DNA from: Bacteroidales bacterium KA00344
GTDB lineage: Bacteria; Bacteroidota; Bacteroidia; Bacteroidales; Bacteroidaceae
Assembly: GCA_001552765.1 (NCBI GenBank)
Contig: KQ959462.1
Location: 17,697 to 81,696, forward strand
DNA: 64,000 nucleotides
Direction: 5' to 3'
The translations under genes and the position numbers were made by a program. Below, piece by piece: positions 27,701 to 36,811 of the stretch (within the stretch, counting starts at the first letter, position 1; each line of letters opens with the position of its first letter). The notes beneath the pieces are model-generated. The model saw only the letters and a program-made list of their open reading frames with translations, did no database searches and was not told the DNA's origin.

Positions 27701-27751
27701 CAAATTCCGCGTTGCTCCCAATAGTTTAAGGAAGCAACGCGGAATTGTTTT
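27701..27751. terminator. Bidirectional terminator between aspA and merR-type gene
   Basis: A long stem (27701-27718 with 27730-27747, about 17 bp with one bulge) with T residues on the right. It serves convergent genes. Confidence 0.85.
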
Positions 27752-27765
27752 GTGTCTCCAACCGA

Positions 27766-28116
27766 TTATACCAAGCTGTCGAGGCGTTTCTTCAAGTCTT
27801 TCAGTTGTTCACGCACGTCTAAAAGGGTCTCTAAAACCTTTGCACTCCTATCCACCGTATCGCGGTTGTGGTGCATATATTTGCGCGCTGCAGCAATTTT
27901 GAAGCCTCGCACTTTGATAAGATTATAGATAACCTTAATGTCTTCAATATCCTTTTCAGTATATTGGCGCACCTTAGTGGAAGTCACAGTCTTAGGTTTG
28001 AGATTGGGAAATTCGGTCTCCCAATAACGCAGCGTACTTTCGTTCACGCCGATTATCTGTGCCACCTCCTTGATGGAATAGTAAAGTTTGGTGTTATAAT
28101 TCTTATTCAGTGTCAT
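27766..28116 (-). CDS. MerR-family transcriptional regulator
   Basis: A 116-residue DNA-binding protein. The winged helix-turn-helix is YYSIKEVAQIIGVNESTLRYWETEFPNLKPK (residues about 12-42), followed by the wing RQYTEKDIEDIKVIYNLI and a C-terminal coiled coil (VLETLLDVREQLKDLKKRLDSLV) for dimerisation. No cysteine-rich effector domain is present, so its signal is unknown. Small MerR proteins of this type are common single genes in Bacteroidetes. It lies divergent to alaS and convergent with aspA. Confidence 0.9.
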   Translation of the reverse strand: MTLNKNYNTKLYYSIKEVAQIIGVNESTLRYWETEFPNLKPKTVTSTKVRQYTEKDIEDIKVIYNLIKVRGFKIAAARKYMHHNRDTVDRSAKVLETLLDVREQLKDLKKRLDSLV

Positions 28117-28246
28117 CTGGTAGTGTTGTTTTTTATGCAGTTATGCAGTGGAAAGAGATATTGTGGACAAATGTCTGCATACTATTCCAGGTAGCAGGAA
28201 TATTGACCTTAACTCTGCAAAAGACCTTATCCGAAAGTCTCTATTG

Positions 28247-28254
28247 CAAAGATA
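28247..28254 (-). promoter_or_regulatory. -7 element of the MerR-type gene
   Basis: TATCTTTG on the minus strand, giving a leader of about 125 nt to the ATG at 28116. Confidence 0.5.
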
Positions 28255-28357
28255 GCAAAAAGATTGAATAGATGCTGGTTTGTAATCGTTTATTTAAAAA
28301 AATTAAGAGAATGCGAATTATCCTTTCTCCGTAACCGCCTATATGCTTTCTTTTTAG

Positions 28358-28365
28358 TAACTTTG
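28358..28365 (+). promoter_or_regulatory. -7 element of alaS
   Basis: TAACTTTG matches the consensus. The start point near 28372 leaves a leader of about 137 nt before the alaS ATG. Confidence 0.55.
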
Positions 28366-28448
28366 CACCAAATTAATAAAGAAGGTAAGTCTCTGCATGA
28401 ATCAACTATCATGGCTGATCATCCTTTTTCACATCATAAGACATCGTT

Positions 28449-28468
28449 GTGGGAGGTTCAAATCCCAC
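28449..28468 (+). promoter_or_regulatory. Stem-loop in the alaS leader resembling a tRNA T-arm
   Basis: GTGGGA pairs with TCCCAC around the loop GGTTCAAA. The loop resembles the TTCAAAT of tRNA T-arms, but the register is wrong for a real tRNA and no acceptor or anticodon stems are found around it. It lies in the untranslated leader 40 nt before the start codon and could affect alaS expression. Confidence 0.35.
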
Positions 28469-28508
28469 TATCCACATTGAAAGAAACAAAGATAAAAACA
28501 AAAATACA

Positions 28509-31169
28509 ATGATGACAGCAAACGAAATTCGCGACTCTTACAAGAAGTTTTTTGAGTCGAAAGGTCACGTCATCGTCCCGTCTGCACCCATGGTGATTAA
28601 GGACGACCCCACGTTGATGTTTACAAACGCCGGTATGAACCAGTGGAAAGATATTATTTTGGGTACCAAAGAACCCGAACCGAGACGCCGCGCCGACTCG
28701 CAGAAGTGTCTGCGCGTGAGCGGTAAGCATAACGACTTGGAGGAAGTGGGGCGTGATACCTACCACCACACCATGTTCGAGATGCTCGGAAACTGGAGCT
28801 TCGGCGATTACTTCAAGGAGAAAGCCATCGACTACGCGTGGGAATTCCTTGTGGATGTGTTGCATCTTGACCCGGCCGATCTGTACGTAACGGTGTTTGA
28901 AGGCTCGCCAGAGGAAAACATTGCACGTGACGAAGAAGCTGCCAAATATTGGAGCAAGCACCTGCCCGAAGACCATATCATCAACGGAAACAAGCACGAC
29001 AACTTCTGGGAGATGGGCGACACAGGCCCTTGCGGCCCCTGCTCGGAGATTCACGTAGACTCTCGCCCTGCTGAGGAAAAGACCAAAAAGCCCGGTCGCG
29101 AACTGGTCAATAAGGACGACCCACAGGTGATTGAAATCTGGAACATCGTGTTTATGCAGTTCAATCGCAAGTCTGACGGCACATTGGAGCCATTGGCCAT
29201 GAACGTCATCGATACCGGAATGGGCTTCGAACGTCTTGTACGCATGCTTCAAGGAAAGACCTCTAACTACGACACCGACATCTTCCAGCCCATCATCAAG
29301 GAAATAGAAATTCATTCGGGAAAGAAGTACGGCTTTACCATACCATCCGGAAAAGACGGCGAGCCGGTTGATAAGCAAGAGAAAATCGACATTGCCATGC
29401 GCGTCATTGCCGACCATCTGCGTACCGTTGCTTTCTCTATTGCCGACGGGCAACTGCCCGGAAACGCCAAGGCCGGCTATGTAATCCGACGTATTCTGCG
29501 TCGTGCCGTGCGCTATGCCTATACCTTTCTCGACCAGCGTAGCGCGTTCATGTACAAGCTCCTCCCCGTGTTGATACAGGAAATGGGCGCTACCTACCCG
29601 GAATTGCCAGCCCAACAGGAGCTAATCAGTCGGGTAATGAAGGAAGAAGAAGACAGTTTTCTCCGCACGTTGGAGAAGGGCATCCAGTTGCTCAACAGCG
29701 ACATGGAGGCTCTCCGCAAGCAGAACAAGACACAACTCGACGGTGCTAATGCCTTCCGCCTGTTCGATACCTACGGCTTTCCACTCGACCTCACCGAACT
29801 AATATGCCGTGAACACGGACTCACCGTGGACGAAGCGGGATTCAATGCCGAAATGGCCAAACAGAAAGAACGCGCTCGCAATGCCGCCGCCGTAGAGAAT
29901 GGCGACTGGGTAGTCGTGAAAGAGGGAGAGCAAGAATTCGTGGGTTATGATTACACCGAATACGAATGTAGCATCCTTCGTTACCGAAAGGTGACACAAA
30001 AGAAAATGAGTTTTTACGAGGTAGTGCTCGACTACACACCTTTCTATGGAGAGATGGGTGGACAGGTTGGCGACCAGGGCGTACTCGTGAATGAGGCAGA
30101 AACCGTCCACATCATCGATACCAAGCGCGAGAACAACCAAAGTATTCACATCGTCAAGTCGCTGCCCAAGGACGTTTCGGCCAAATTCATGGCGCGTGTA
30201 GACACTGATATGCGCACCGCAAGTGCTGCAAACCACACGGCAACCCACCTACTCGACTACGCTCTGAAGAAAGTTCTGGGTGACCATGTGGAGCAAAAAG
30301 GCTCCTACGTGAGTGCCGACACGCTGCGTTTCGACTTCGCTCACTTCCAGAAAACAACCGATGAGGAGTTGCGCGAGGTAGAGCGACTGGTCAATCGCCT
30401 GATTCGTGAAGATTACGCTATCGATGAACACCGTGAAACGCCCATTGAGGAGGCAAAAGCTATGGGAGCTGTTGCCCTCTTTGGCGAAAAGTATGGCGAC
30501 AAGGTGCGTGTAGTACGCTTTGGACCAAGTTGTGAATTCTGCGGAGGCATCCACGCTAAGAGCACTGGAAGCATTGGCATGTTCAAGATTGTTTCCGAAA
30601 GCAGTGTTGCTGCCGGAGTACGCCGCATCGAAGCCATGACCGCCAAAAACTGCGAAGAGGCTATATATACTTTAGAAGATACCATTAAGTATATCAAAGG
30701 CGTGTTTAACAATTCCAAGAACCTAAAGGGTACGATCGAGAAGTTTATCGAGGAGAACAGCCAATTGAAGAAAGAAGTGGAGAGCTTCCGCTCACAGGCC
30801 GTAGACCGCATCGCTAAGAGCCTTGCCGACCGTGTGCAAAACATCAATGGCGTGAATGTAGTCAAGGCTGTGATACCGGCAGAGCCCGCATCGGCTAAAG
30901 ACATCGTGTTCAAGATTCGCGAACTCCTGCCCAACAATCTCGTCTGCGTGCTTGGCTCTACTTACAACGACAAGCCCATGCTCTCCGTGATGCTCTCCGA
31001 CGACATGGTGAAAGACCACCAACTCAATGCCGGTCAGATGGTGCGCGAGGCGGCCAAACTCATTCAGGGCGGCGGCGGCGGACAGCCATACTATGCCCAA
31101 GCCGGTGGAAAGAACAAGGACGGATTGTCGGTAGCCGTAGACAAAGTCATTGAACTTGCCGAGCTTTAA
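28509..31169 (+). CDS. alaS: Alanyl-tRNA synthetase
   Basis: An 886-residue class II synthetase that charges tRNA-Ala. Catalytic domain motifs are [33 protein letters not shown] and [18 protein letters not shown]. The editing domain shows the zinc-binding HxxxH in [13 protein letters not shown] and [10 protein letters not shown] further on. A C-terminal oligomerisation domain ends with [16 protein letters not shown]. The start is ATGATG at 28509/28512; the longer frame to 28449 begins inside the leader hairpin and lacks family similarity. It has its own promoter and a GC-rich trailer. Confidence 0.97.
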   Translation: MMTANEIRDSYKKFFESKGHVIVPSAPMVIKDDPTLMFTNAGMNQWKDIILGTKEPEPRRRADSQKCLRVSGKHNDLEEVGRDTYHHTMFEMLGNWSFGDYFKEKAIDYAWEFLVDVLHLDPADLYVTVFEGSPEENIARDEEAAKYWSKHLPEDHIINGNKHDNFWEMGDTGPCGPCSEIHVDSRPAEEKTKKPGRELVNKDDPQVIEIWNIVFMQFNRKSDGTLEPLAMNVIDTGMGFERLVRMLQGKTSNYDTDIFQPIIKEIEIHSGKKYGFTIPSGKDGEPVDKQEKIDIAMRVIADHLRTVAFSIADGQLPGNAKAGYVIRRILRRAVRYAYTFLDQRSAFMYKLLPVLIQEMGATYPELPAQQELISRVMKEEEDSFLRTLEKGIQLLNSDMEALRKQNKTQLDGANAFRLFDTYGFPLDLTELICREHGLTVDEAGFNAEMAKQKERARNAAAVENGDWVVVKEGEQEFVGYDYTEYECSILRYRKVTQKKMSFYEVVLDYTPFYGEMGGQVGDQGVLVNEAETVHIIDTKRENNQSIHIVKSLPKDVSAKFMARVDTDMRTASAANHTATHLLDYALKKVLGDHVEQKGSYVSADTLRFDFAHFQKTTDEELREVERLVNRLIREDYAIDEHRETPIEEAKAMGAVALFGEKYGDKVRVVRFGPSCEFCGGIHAKSTGSIGMFKIVSESSVAAGVRRIEAMTAKNCEEAIYTLEDTIKYIKGVFNNSKNLKGTIEKFIEENSQLKKEVESFRSQAVDRIAKSLADRVQNINGVNVVKAVIPAEPASAKDIVFKIRELLPNNLVCVLGSTYNDKPMLSVMLSDDMVKDHQLNAGQMVREAAKLIQGGGGGQPYYAQAGGKNKDGLSVAVDKVIELAEL

Positions 31170-31347
31170 GCTCCGTCAGAGGCTCATGTCGGCTTCTACC
31201 GTTCACCCGGCAGGGGCCGACGTCCACAGCGTGCTTCACGATACGAAACCCTGAAGGGCATTAAACCGGAGGGAACAACGCCCTACACGGCGTTACGCCC
31301 AACCCTCTTGCCACTTTGCGGGGACTGACATCCCCAAATTATTACAT
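31170..31347. other. GC-rich non-coding segment with several small stem-loops
   Basis: About 180 bp, clearly richer in G and C than other intergenic DNA here. It has consecutive short palindromes: CGGC/GCCG, AACGCC (31277-31282) with GGCGTT (31289-31294), and GGGGA/TCCCC near 31320-31336. No open frame is convincing. It may be a remnant of a repeat or an untranslated structured trailer. Confidence 0.35.
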
Positions 31348-31348
31348 G

Positions 31349-31392
31349 AAACGATAATATCCGTTAAAACCTAAACGGATATTATCGTTTTC
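31349..31392 (+). terminator. Terminator between alaS and the phosphoesterase gene
   Basis: A perfect 17-bp stem (31349-31365 with 31374-31390) with an 8-nt loop and trailing T residues. Confidence 0.85.
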
Positions 31393-31396
31393 TCAT

Positions 31397-31404
31397 TACC
31401 TTTG
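31397..31404 (+). promoter_or_regulatory. -7 element directly in front of the phosphoesterase gene
   Basis: TACCTTTG ends 8 nt before the ATG at 31413. If used, transcription would start at or next to the start codon, that is a leaderless or nearly leaderless mRNA. Confidence 0.45.
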
Positions 31405-31412
31405 CCGTTATC

Positions 31413-32510
31413 ATGAATAAAATGTGGGCAATCGTCTTTTTCGCGCTGCCGCTCATAGGGGCAGCCTATAGTTTTTGGCGCATTTGGAACATCCTGCCTT
31501 TGCCAAACCTTTACAAAGGCATCGTTGTTGGCGTCCTGACAATACTGTTTTGCTGGTTTTTTGCCAATTTCATCATCTTCAATGTCGACCGTTGGCCCAT
31601 GCCTTTGGCCCGTGCATCCTACGAGGTCGGCAACTCCACGCTCTTCATTTTGCTGTACACCGTGCTGCTGTTCCTGCTGTTGGACATTGGCCGACTGGCA
31701 CATCTGGTACCCCAAAGTTTCATGTTCGACAGTTGGAAAGGCACTTTGACGGTCATCGGCATACTCGTCGGAGTGTTTACCTACGGTTATTTCAACTATC
31801 TGCACAAAGTGCGCGTGCCCATAGAGCTATCCACATCGAAAACTATAGAAGGTACTAAAAAAATCGTGATGGCGGCCGACCTGCACATAGGCTACCATAA
31901 CAACCGCAAGGAACTCGCCACATGGATTGACAAGATCAACGCCGAAAGCCCCGACCTTATTCTTATTGGCGGTGACATCATCGACAGAAATATCAGGCCC
32001 ATTCTTGAAGAAAACATGGCTGCGGAATTTCGAAGACTCAAGGCTCCCGTGTATGCCTGCTTGGGCAACCACGAATATTACAGTGGAGAGCAAGACGCCG
32101 AGAAATTCTACAAGGAGGCCAACATCAATCTCCTGACAGACCAAAGCGTCTGCGTGCAGGGCATCAACATCATCGGACGAGACGACCGAACAAATCTCCA
32201 TCGCAAGTCGGTGAAGGCCCTCACCAGCGGTCTCGACATGAGCCGATACACCATTATGCTCGATCATCAGCCCTATCATTTGGAACAGGCGGAGCGAGCC
32301 GGCATCGATTTTCAATTGAGCGGACACACACATTACGGTCAGGTGTGGCCCATCAGCTGGATAGAGAACGCGATTTACGAGAAGGCCTACGGTATGCTGA
32401 CCAAAGGAAACACCCACTATTACGTCACGAGCGGACTGGGCATATGGGGTGGCAAATTCCGCATCGGCACACAATCTGAGTATGTGGTGGCAACCCTCAC
32501 CCAACAATAA
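31413..32510 (+). CDS. Membrane-anchored metallophosphoesterase (calcineurin-like)
   Basis: A 365-residue protein with about four N-terminal transmembrane helices (residues 5-22, 35-57, 75-95 and 108-128) followed by a metallophosphoesterase domain. Metal-binding motifs are ADLHIG (D156, H158), GGD 186-188, GNHE 218-221 and SGHTHYGQ near residue 305. This architecture is that of YkuE/YaeI-type membrane phosphoesterases, some of which hydrolyse UDP-2,3-diacylglucosamine or other lipid-linked phosphates; the substrate here is not known. A SprT-like gene follows 12 bp downstream in the same operon. Confidence 0.92.
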   Translation: MNKMWAIVFFALPLIGAAYSFWRIWNILPLPNLYKGIVVGVLTILFCWFFANFIIFNVDRWPMPLARASYEVGNSTLFILLYTVLLFLLLDIGRLAHLVPQSFMFDSWKGTLTVIGILVGVFTYGYFNYLHKVRVPIELSTSKTIEGTKKIVMAADLHIGYHNNRKELATWIDKINAESPDLILIGGDIIDRNIRPILEENMAAEFRRLKAPVYACLGNHEYYSGEQDAEKFYKEANINLLTDQSVCVQGINIIGRDDRTNLHRKSVKALTSGLDMSRYTIMLDHQPYHLEQAERAGIDFQLSGHTHYGQVWPISWIENAIYEKAYGMLTKGNTHYYVTSGLGIWGGKFRIGTQSEYVVATLTQQ

Positions 32511-32522
32511 TCCACACCCTCC

Positions 32523-33179
32523 ATGCAAGTAGACATTCACTGGATACGCACTTGGTTTGCCAAGTTTAACGCACAATATTTCGGCGGCGAGCTTCCCACG
32601 CCCTGCTTTCGTATCGGGCACGCCCGAACACAACTCGGCACCATGTCGTACAAGCGCAAACGCAGCTGGACATGCACCCAGTATTACGATTTCACCATCT
32701 CGTTGAGCAACTATTACGACCAACCAGAACATCGTTTTCAGAGCGTGCTCCTGCACGAGATGATACATCTTGCCATTGCCCACAGTGGTGTGAAAGACAC
32801 TTCGCCACACGGCATCGTGTTTCGCGGCATGATGGAACGGCTCAACCGAGACGGGTGGGACATCCACGTGACGACCGCCACCAAAGGCATGGAAAAAGCA
32901 TACACAGGGTCTAAAAACATCATCCGGCAGTATCTGGTGCTGGCACTTGAAATGACAGACGGACGGAGGTTTCTGTCGTCGGTCAATCCCAAATACGCCG
33001 CCACACTCCATCGGAAGCTGCCAACCCTCAAAGAGATAAACCGTTTTTCATGGTACACCACAGACGATCGATGGTTTGAAAATATGCCCAGAGTGCGCAG
33101 CTTTCGAGGCCGACGGGTGACCAAAGAAGTGTACGACGAGAAAGTGAAAACCATGACACCTTTCAGCTTTCCAACCTGA
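32523..33179 (+). CDS. SprT-like zinc-metalloprotease domain protein
   Basis: A 218-residue protein. The N-terminal SprT-like domain shows YFGGELPTP, GTMSYKRKRSWTCTQYYDFTISLSN split over residues 39-64, and the zinc motif HEMIH (H78, E79, H82) with a third histidine at H96. SprT/Spartan-type domains cleave proteins crosslinked to DNA in eukaryotes; bacterial members are poorly studied. The C-terminal 100 residues are basic with no recognised domain. It is the second gene of the phosphoesterase operon. Confidence 0.88.
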   Translation: MQVDIHWIRTWFAKFNAQYFGGELPTPCFRIGHARTQLGTMSYKRKRSWTCTQYYDFTISLSNYYDQPEHRFQSVLLHEMIHLAIAHSGVKDTSPHGIVFRGMMERLNRDGWDIHVTTATKGMEKAYTGSKNIIRQYLVLALEMTDGRRFLSSVNPKYAATLHRKLPTLKEINRFSWYTTDDRWFENMPRVRSFRGRRVTKEVYDEKVKTMTPFSFPT

Positions 33180-33212
33180 CACCACCCCACCCCGATTTTC
33201 TACCTGTAAGAT

Positions 33213-33576
33213 ATAATTACCATTTTTCTGTAATTATTTTCAGACCATCCAGCGGAAAAAGGGCTATGTTTTTTTCCATCAAAATCAGTCCACACTACTC
33301 CAAAACAGCAAAGGCAATGCCGTTGCTGCCTTTTCGTCACACGGTTGAGCCTTATTCACCATGCGGTAAAGCCTTATTCGCTGTGCCGTTAAAGCCCTTC
33401 GGCTGTGCCGTTCGATACTAAAGGCAAGCGGAAAAACGGGCGTTTCAAGGGTGTATCTACGGAAAGCACTGACAATCAGCCACCTATAAAACTCCTCAAA
33501 AATCGCGAAATTCAGACAAAACTAAATTTATTTTGAAATACGCGAAGCATTAGAGCACTTTTGTAAAGAAAATTAC
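33213..33576 (+). repeat. Dispersed intergenic repeat family, copy C (three 22-bp units)
   Basis: Left arm: AATTACCATTTTTCTGTAATT, split at its natural palindrome, then CCAGCGGAAAAAGGGCTATG. The array has units 33345-33366, 33367-33388 and 33389-33410, followed by TTCGATAC. Right arm: CTGACAATCAG, AAAATCGCGAAATTC and the core TTTTGAAATACGCGAAGCAT from 33531. All three units carry the AGCCTT orientation of the core word, unlike copies A and E, which mix both. Confidence 0.84.
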
Positions 33577-33682
33577 CAACATCTCAAATGCCAACAGCCA
33601 ATCAACCGGCAAATATGAAGTATGGAGTTGTGAAATAAACAATAATATCGCCGTAAAACCCATTCGTTTGCAATAATATTTG

Positions 33683-33690
33683 TAATTTTG
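33683..33690 (+). promoter_or_regulatory. -7 element of the bPH-dacB-mscS operon
   Basis: TAATTTTG matches TAnnTTTG. No well-spaced -33 element is seen. The leader would be about 58 nt to the ATG at 33756. Confidence 0.4.
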
Positions 33691-33755
33691 CATACTATAA
33701 TGTTGTTTTACGTGGCGATTTGTGTCGCTTGGCAGACAGGCATTGCTTTACAGAT

Positions 33756-34175
33756 ATGACCCGAACGTTTCACCATCAATTCACCTTGGGTTCCAAGTGT
33801 GGGGTAATTCTTTTTATCTCGCTGGCCATCTATTTATTTTGGATCAAATCAGCCATTACGGGATGTGTTTTCATCGCCCTCAGTGTGTTGGTTATTGAAC
33901 GTGTGCTTCATTCCAAGTATGTGTTCAGCGAAGACACGCTCACCATCTATCGCGGTCGGTTTGCCAAGTCGAAAACCATCCGTCTGAACCGGATCAAGTC
34001 GTGTCGGCCCATCACAACCTCCTTTGGTCTGTCCCACTACCTGCTCCTCGAATATGACGAGGAGCGGTATGTTGCCGTAGAGCCCGAACAAGAGGCATCG
34101 TTCATCAAACATTTGCAAACAGCCCGCCGGTCGGTGCTTGCACAGGAAACCACGTTAAAAGACGACGAAGGATAA
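33756..34175 (+). CDS. Small membrane protein with bacterial PH-like domain
   Basis: A 139-residue protein. Two adjacent hydrophobic segments (GVILFISLAIYLFWI and ITGCVFIALSVLVIERVL) are followed by a cytoplasmic or periplasmic segment KYVFSEDTLTIYRGRFAKSKTIRLNRIKSCRPI. The last part has the pattern of bacterial PH (bPH/YdbT-type) domains, with the characteristic strand-strand LxIYRGRF and IxLxxIKSCRPI. The ATG at 33756 was chosen over an upstream TTG. It is 29 bp upstream of dacB and starts a three-gene operon, so a link to cell-wall or membrane stress is possible but unproven. Confidence 0.72.
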   Translation: MTRTFHHQFTLGSKCGVILFISLAIYLFWIKSAITGCVFIALSVLVIERVLHSKYVFSEDTLTIYRGRFAKSKTIRLNRIKSCRPITTSFGLSHYLLLEYDEERYVAVEPEQEASFIKHLQTARRSVLAQETTLKDDEG

Positions 34176-34204
34176 TTCGGAGAAGGAATAATAAGAAGAG
34201 TAGT

Positions 34205-35482
34205 ATGTTTCTCAGTCAGAAAATAAAATATATATATTGCTGCCTATGGTGTCTTCTTGTCGCAGTTCCCATACACGCACAATATGAAGAAGACGAAATT
34301 GTCGAAGACAGCGATACCATTACAACCGACTCCCTATGGGCCGACTCACTCATCATCCGAAACGACACACTGTCGTGGCCACAAAATGTTCAGGCCGAGA
34401 TTGACCGGCTTCTTAAGCACGATATGTTCCAGACTTCACAGCTCGGACTCATGATATGGGATCTCGATGCCGACTCTGCCATCTATCGGTTCAACGAGCG
34501 ACAACTGATGCGCCCAGCCTCAACGATGAAAGCCATCACTGCCATAACAGCTCTTGACCGTCTCGGCGGCAGCTACCAGTTTAAGACAGAGCTGTGTTAT
34601 ACAGGGCAGGTGGACGGATGTGTGCTCAATGGTGACGTTTACTGCGTGGGCGGATTCGATCCCCGATTCAATACCGACGATATGCGTGCGTTTGTGGAAG
34701 CCTTAAACAAGATGGGTATTGACACCATACGTGGCAACATTTATTCGGATAAATCGATGAAAGACGACAAGGCGTTTGGCGAGGGATGGTGCTGGGACGA
34801 CGACAATCCGGTGCTCTCACCACTGCTCATCTCGCGTAAAGACCAGTTCATGGAACAATTCTATACGAAGTTGCGCCAAGGGAATATCTATCTCACAGGG
34901 GCTATCGGCGAGAAACGCAAGCCCCAAGAGGCCAACTGCATTGTGCGCCGCTTCCACACCATCGACCAAATCCTGATGCGCATGATGAAAGAAAGTGACA
35001 ACCTCTATGCTGAAGCCATGTTCTATCAGCTGGCTGCCGCAACAGGCAACCGTCCGGCATCTGCCAAAAGCGCAAGGAGCGTCATCAGGCAGCTTGTGAA
35101 CAAGTTAGGGCTTGACGGGTCGCGCTATCAGTTTGCCGACGGAAGCGGATTGTCGCTATACAACTATATAAGCGCAGAATTACTGACACGCCTTTTGCGT
35201 TATGCCCACAACAATGAAAATATCTACAACCACCTCCTGCCCTCGCTTCCCATCGCCGGGCAGGACGGAACGTTGAAACGGAGAATGCAGTCTCAGTTTA
35301 CGCGTGGCAACGTCCGCGCCAAGACCGGGACAGTGACGGGAGTAAGTTCGCTATGTGGCTATCTCACCGCCACCAACGGGCATCACATCTGTTTCTGCAT
35401 TATCAACCAAGGGGTGATGCATGGCAGGAACGGACGGAAATTCCAAGACAAAGTATGCTCAATACTGTGCAGCCCACAGTAA
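34205..35482 (+). CDS. dacB: D-alanyl-D-alanine carboxypeptidase/endopeptidase (PBP4, DacB type)
   Basis: A 425-residue class C penicillin-binding protein, peptidase family S13, acting on peptidoglycan peptides in the periplasm. Signal peptide: CCLWCLLVAVPIHAQ. Catalytic motifs are SxxK as S106-T-M-K109, SxN as S264-D-N266 and KTG at 373-375, all intact. The insert between the first two motifs is shorter than in E. coli PBP4 (477 residues). It sits between the bPH protein and an MscS channel with gaps of 28-29 bp, a single operon of envelope functions. Confidence 0.95.
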   Translation: MFLSQKIKYIYCCLWCLLVAVPIHAQYEEDEIVEDSDTITTDSLWADSLIIRNDTLSWPQNVQAEIDRLLKHDMFQTSQLGLMIWDLDADSAIYRFNERQLMRPASTMKAITAITALDRLGGSYQFKTELCYTGQVDGCVLNGDVYCVGGFDPRFNTDDMRAFVEALNKMGIDTIRGNIYSDKSMKDDKAFGEGWCWDDDNPVLSPLLISRKDQFMEQFYTKLRQGNIYLTGAIGEKRKPQEANCIVRRFHTIDQILMRMMKESDNLYAEAMFYQLAAATGNRPASAKSARSVIRQLVNKLGLDGSRYQFADGSGLSLYNYISAELLTRLLRYAHNNENIYNHLLPSLPIAGQDGTLKRRMQSQFTRGNVRAKTGTVTGVSSLCGYLTATNGHHICFCIINQGVMHGRNGRKFQDKVCSILCSPQ

Positions 35483-35510
35483 TATTCACATATTAACAAA
35501 AAGAAAACTT

Positions 35511-36626
35511 ATGGAAATTATCGTATCTTACATTGAGAGTTTAATTAAGATGTGCGGCCTTTCCGGCAATGCCATCACCTGGGTGCGTCACACCGTGATG
35601 ATAGTCCTTGTGTTGGTTTTGGCATGGTTAGCCTACCAGCTCTGCCGTCGTATCTTCATTCCCATTGTAGAAAAAATCACGCACCGCACTGCTGCCAAAT
35701 GGGATAACATCCTTCTTTGCCGCCCCGTTCTCCTGGCAGCGTGCAGCATCGTTCCGGCCCTCGTAGTATGGAAGCTGCTACCCATCGTTTTTTATGAACA
35801 CCCCGTTGTTCAGGAAGTCTTCAACCGACTGACGGCCATCTACGCGACCATTGCTACGGTTAATCTGATAGTTGTCATCATCAACAGCCTGAAGCGGGCG
35901 CAAAGCGGCAACGGCACGAACATGCGCCAATACATCGTGTCGTTCTGTGGATTGTTGCAGGTTGTCGTGGTCTTCATTGCTGTTATTATAGTCATCTCTA
36001 TCATCATCAATCGCAGCCCGCTCACCCTGCTGGCAGGACTTGGCGCAACATCCGCCATCCTGATGTTGGTCTTCAAAGACACCATCGAAGGATTGGTGGC
36101 CGGCATACGCCTCACCTCTGCCAATATGCTCCATGTGGGTGAGTGGATAACGGTGCCTTCGACAAATGCCGATGGTACGGTCATAGAGATGAATCTTACC
36201 ACTGTCAAGGTGCAGAATTTCGACAACACCATCGTCACCGTATCGCCCACCACACTGGTCAATGGTTCCTTCCAAAACTGGAAAGGCATGCAAGCTGCCG
36301 GCGGACGACGCGTCACCCGCATTATTCTGTTTGACATCCGCAGCATCAGCTTCGTAGACGAAAGTCGCAAAGAAACCAATATAGCGCGCTATCGCCGGGC
36401 TATAGAAGACTATTTGCAAAACAATCCCGAAGTGAATAATCAGATGACTTGCATGGTGCGCCAGAAAGAAGCTACGCCAACCGGACTTCCGATAGAGCTG
36501 TATTTCTTCCTGAAAGACAAGGTGTGGGTGAACTACGAACACAATTTGGCCGACATCATGGAGTATGCCTATGCCATAGCCGGAGAATACGGTCTGAAAG
36601 TTTACCAGAACTTCCCGAAACAATAA
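35511..36626 (+). CDS. Small-conductance mechanosensitive channel (MscS family)
   Basis: A 371-residue inner-membrane channel that opens under membrane tension and protects against osmotic downshock. Transmembrane helices are visible at about residues 22-42, 66-90, 100-122 and 140-170. The MscS pore-lining helix and following beta domain are recognised by LLAGLGATSAILMLVFKDTIEGLVAGI and ANMLHVGEWITVPSTNADGTV. The C-terminal alpha-beta domain ends the protein. The ATG at 35511 was chosen because the longer frame overlaps the end of dacB and lacks similarity. It is third in the operon, with a terminator at 36723. Confidence 0.94.
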   Translation: MEIIVSYIESLIKMCGLSGNAITWVRHTVMIVLVLVLAWLAYQLCRRIFIPIVEKITHRTAAKWDNILLCRPVLLAACSIVPALVVWKLLPIVFYEHPVVQEVFNRLTAIYATIATVNLIVVIINSLKRAQSGNGTNMRQYIVSFCGLLQVVVVFIAVIIVISIIINRSPLTLLAGLGATSAILMLVFKDTIEGLVAGIRLTSANMLHVGEWITVPSTNADGTVIEMNLTTVKVQNFDNTIVTVSPTTLVNGSFQNWKGMQAAGGRRVTRIILFDIRSISFVDESRKETNIARYRRAIEDYLQNNPEVNNQMTCMVRQKEATPTGLPIELYFFLKDKVWVNYEHNLADIMEYAYAIAGEYGLKVYQNFPKQ

Positions 36627-36722
36627 GGCTCCGTAAAGGCTGAGGCCTACATTCGGAAAATGAACAGAGTCCCCCGCTCCGCACATAGTGCAAGGCACAA
36701 AGACGGTCGGGGGAACATACGA

Positions 36723-36771
36723 AAACGATTGAGCCGCGTGATGATGTACATCGCGCGGCTCAATCGTTTGG
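36723..36771. terminator. Bidirectional terminator between mscS-type and FMN-binding genes
   Basis: A perfect 16-bp stem (36723-36738 with 36754-36769) with a 15-nt loop. A-rich on the left and T-rich on the right, so it can stop convergent transcripts. Confidence 0.85.
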
Positions 36772-36811
36772 GTGCATTATACGGTTTACAATATCCCTAT
36801 CTTGCAGCAGA

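Noticed and set aside
28381-28474. A tRNA gene ending in the T-arm-like hairpin before alaS
   Set aside because: The G before TTC and the C after the loop do not start a 5-bp stem in the tRNA register, no 7-bp acceptor partner for TATCCAC is found upstream, and no anticodon stem forms.
28458-29615. A 385-codon minus-strand frame opposite alaS
   Set aside because: It is a shadow of alaS catalytic-domain sequence and would also cover the alaS promoter leader.
31827-33011. A 394-codon minus-strand frame opposite the phosphoesterase and SprT-like genes
   Set aside because: It covers two well supported plus-strand genes with clear metal-binding motifs; its translation resembles no family.
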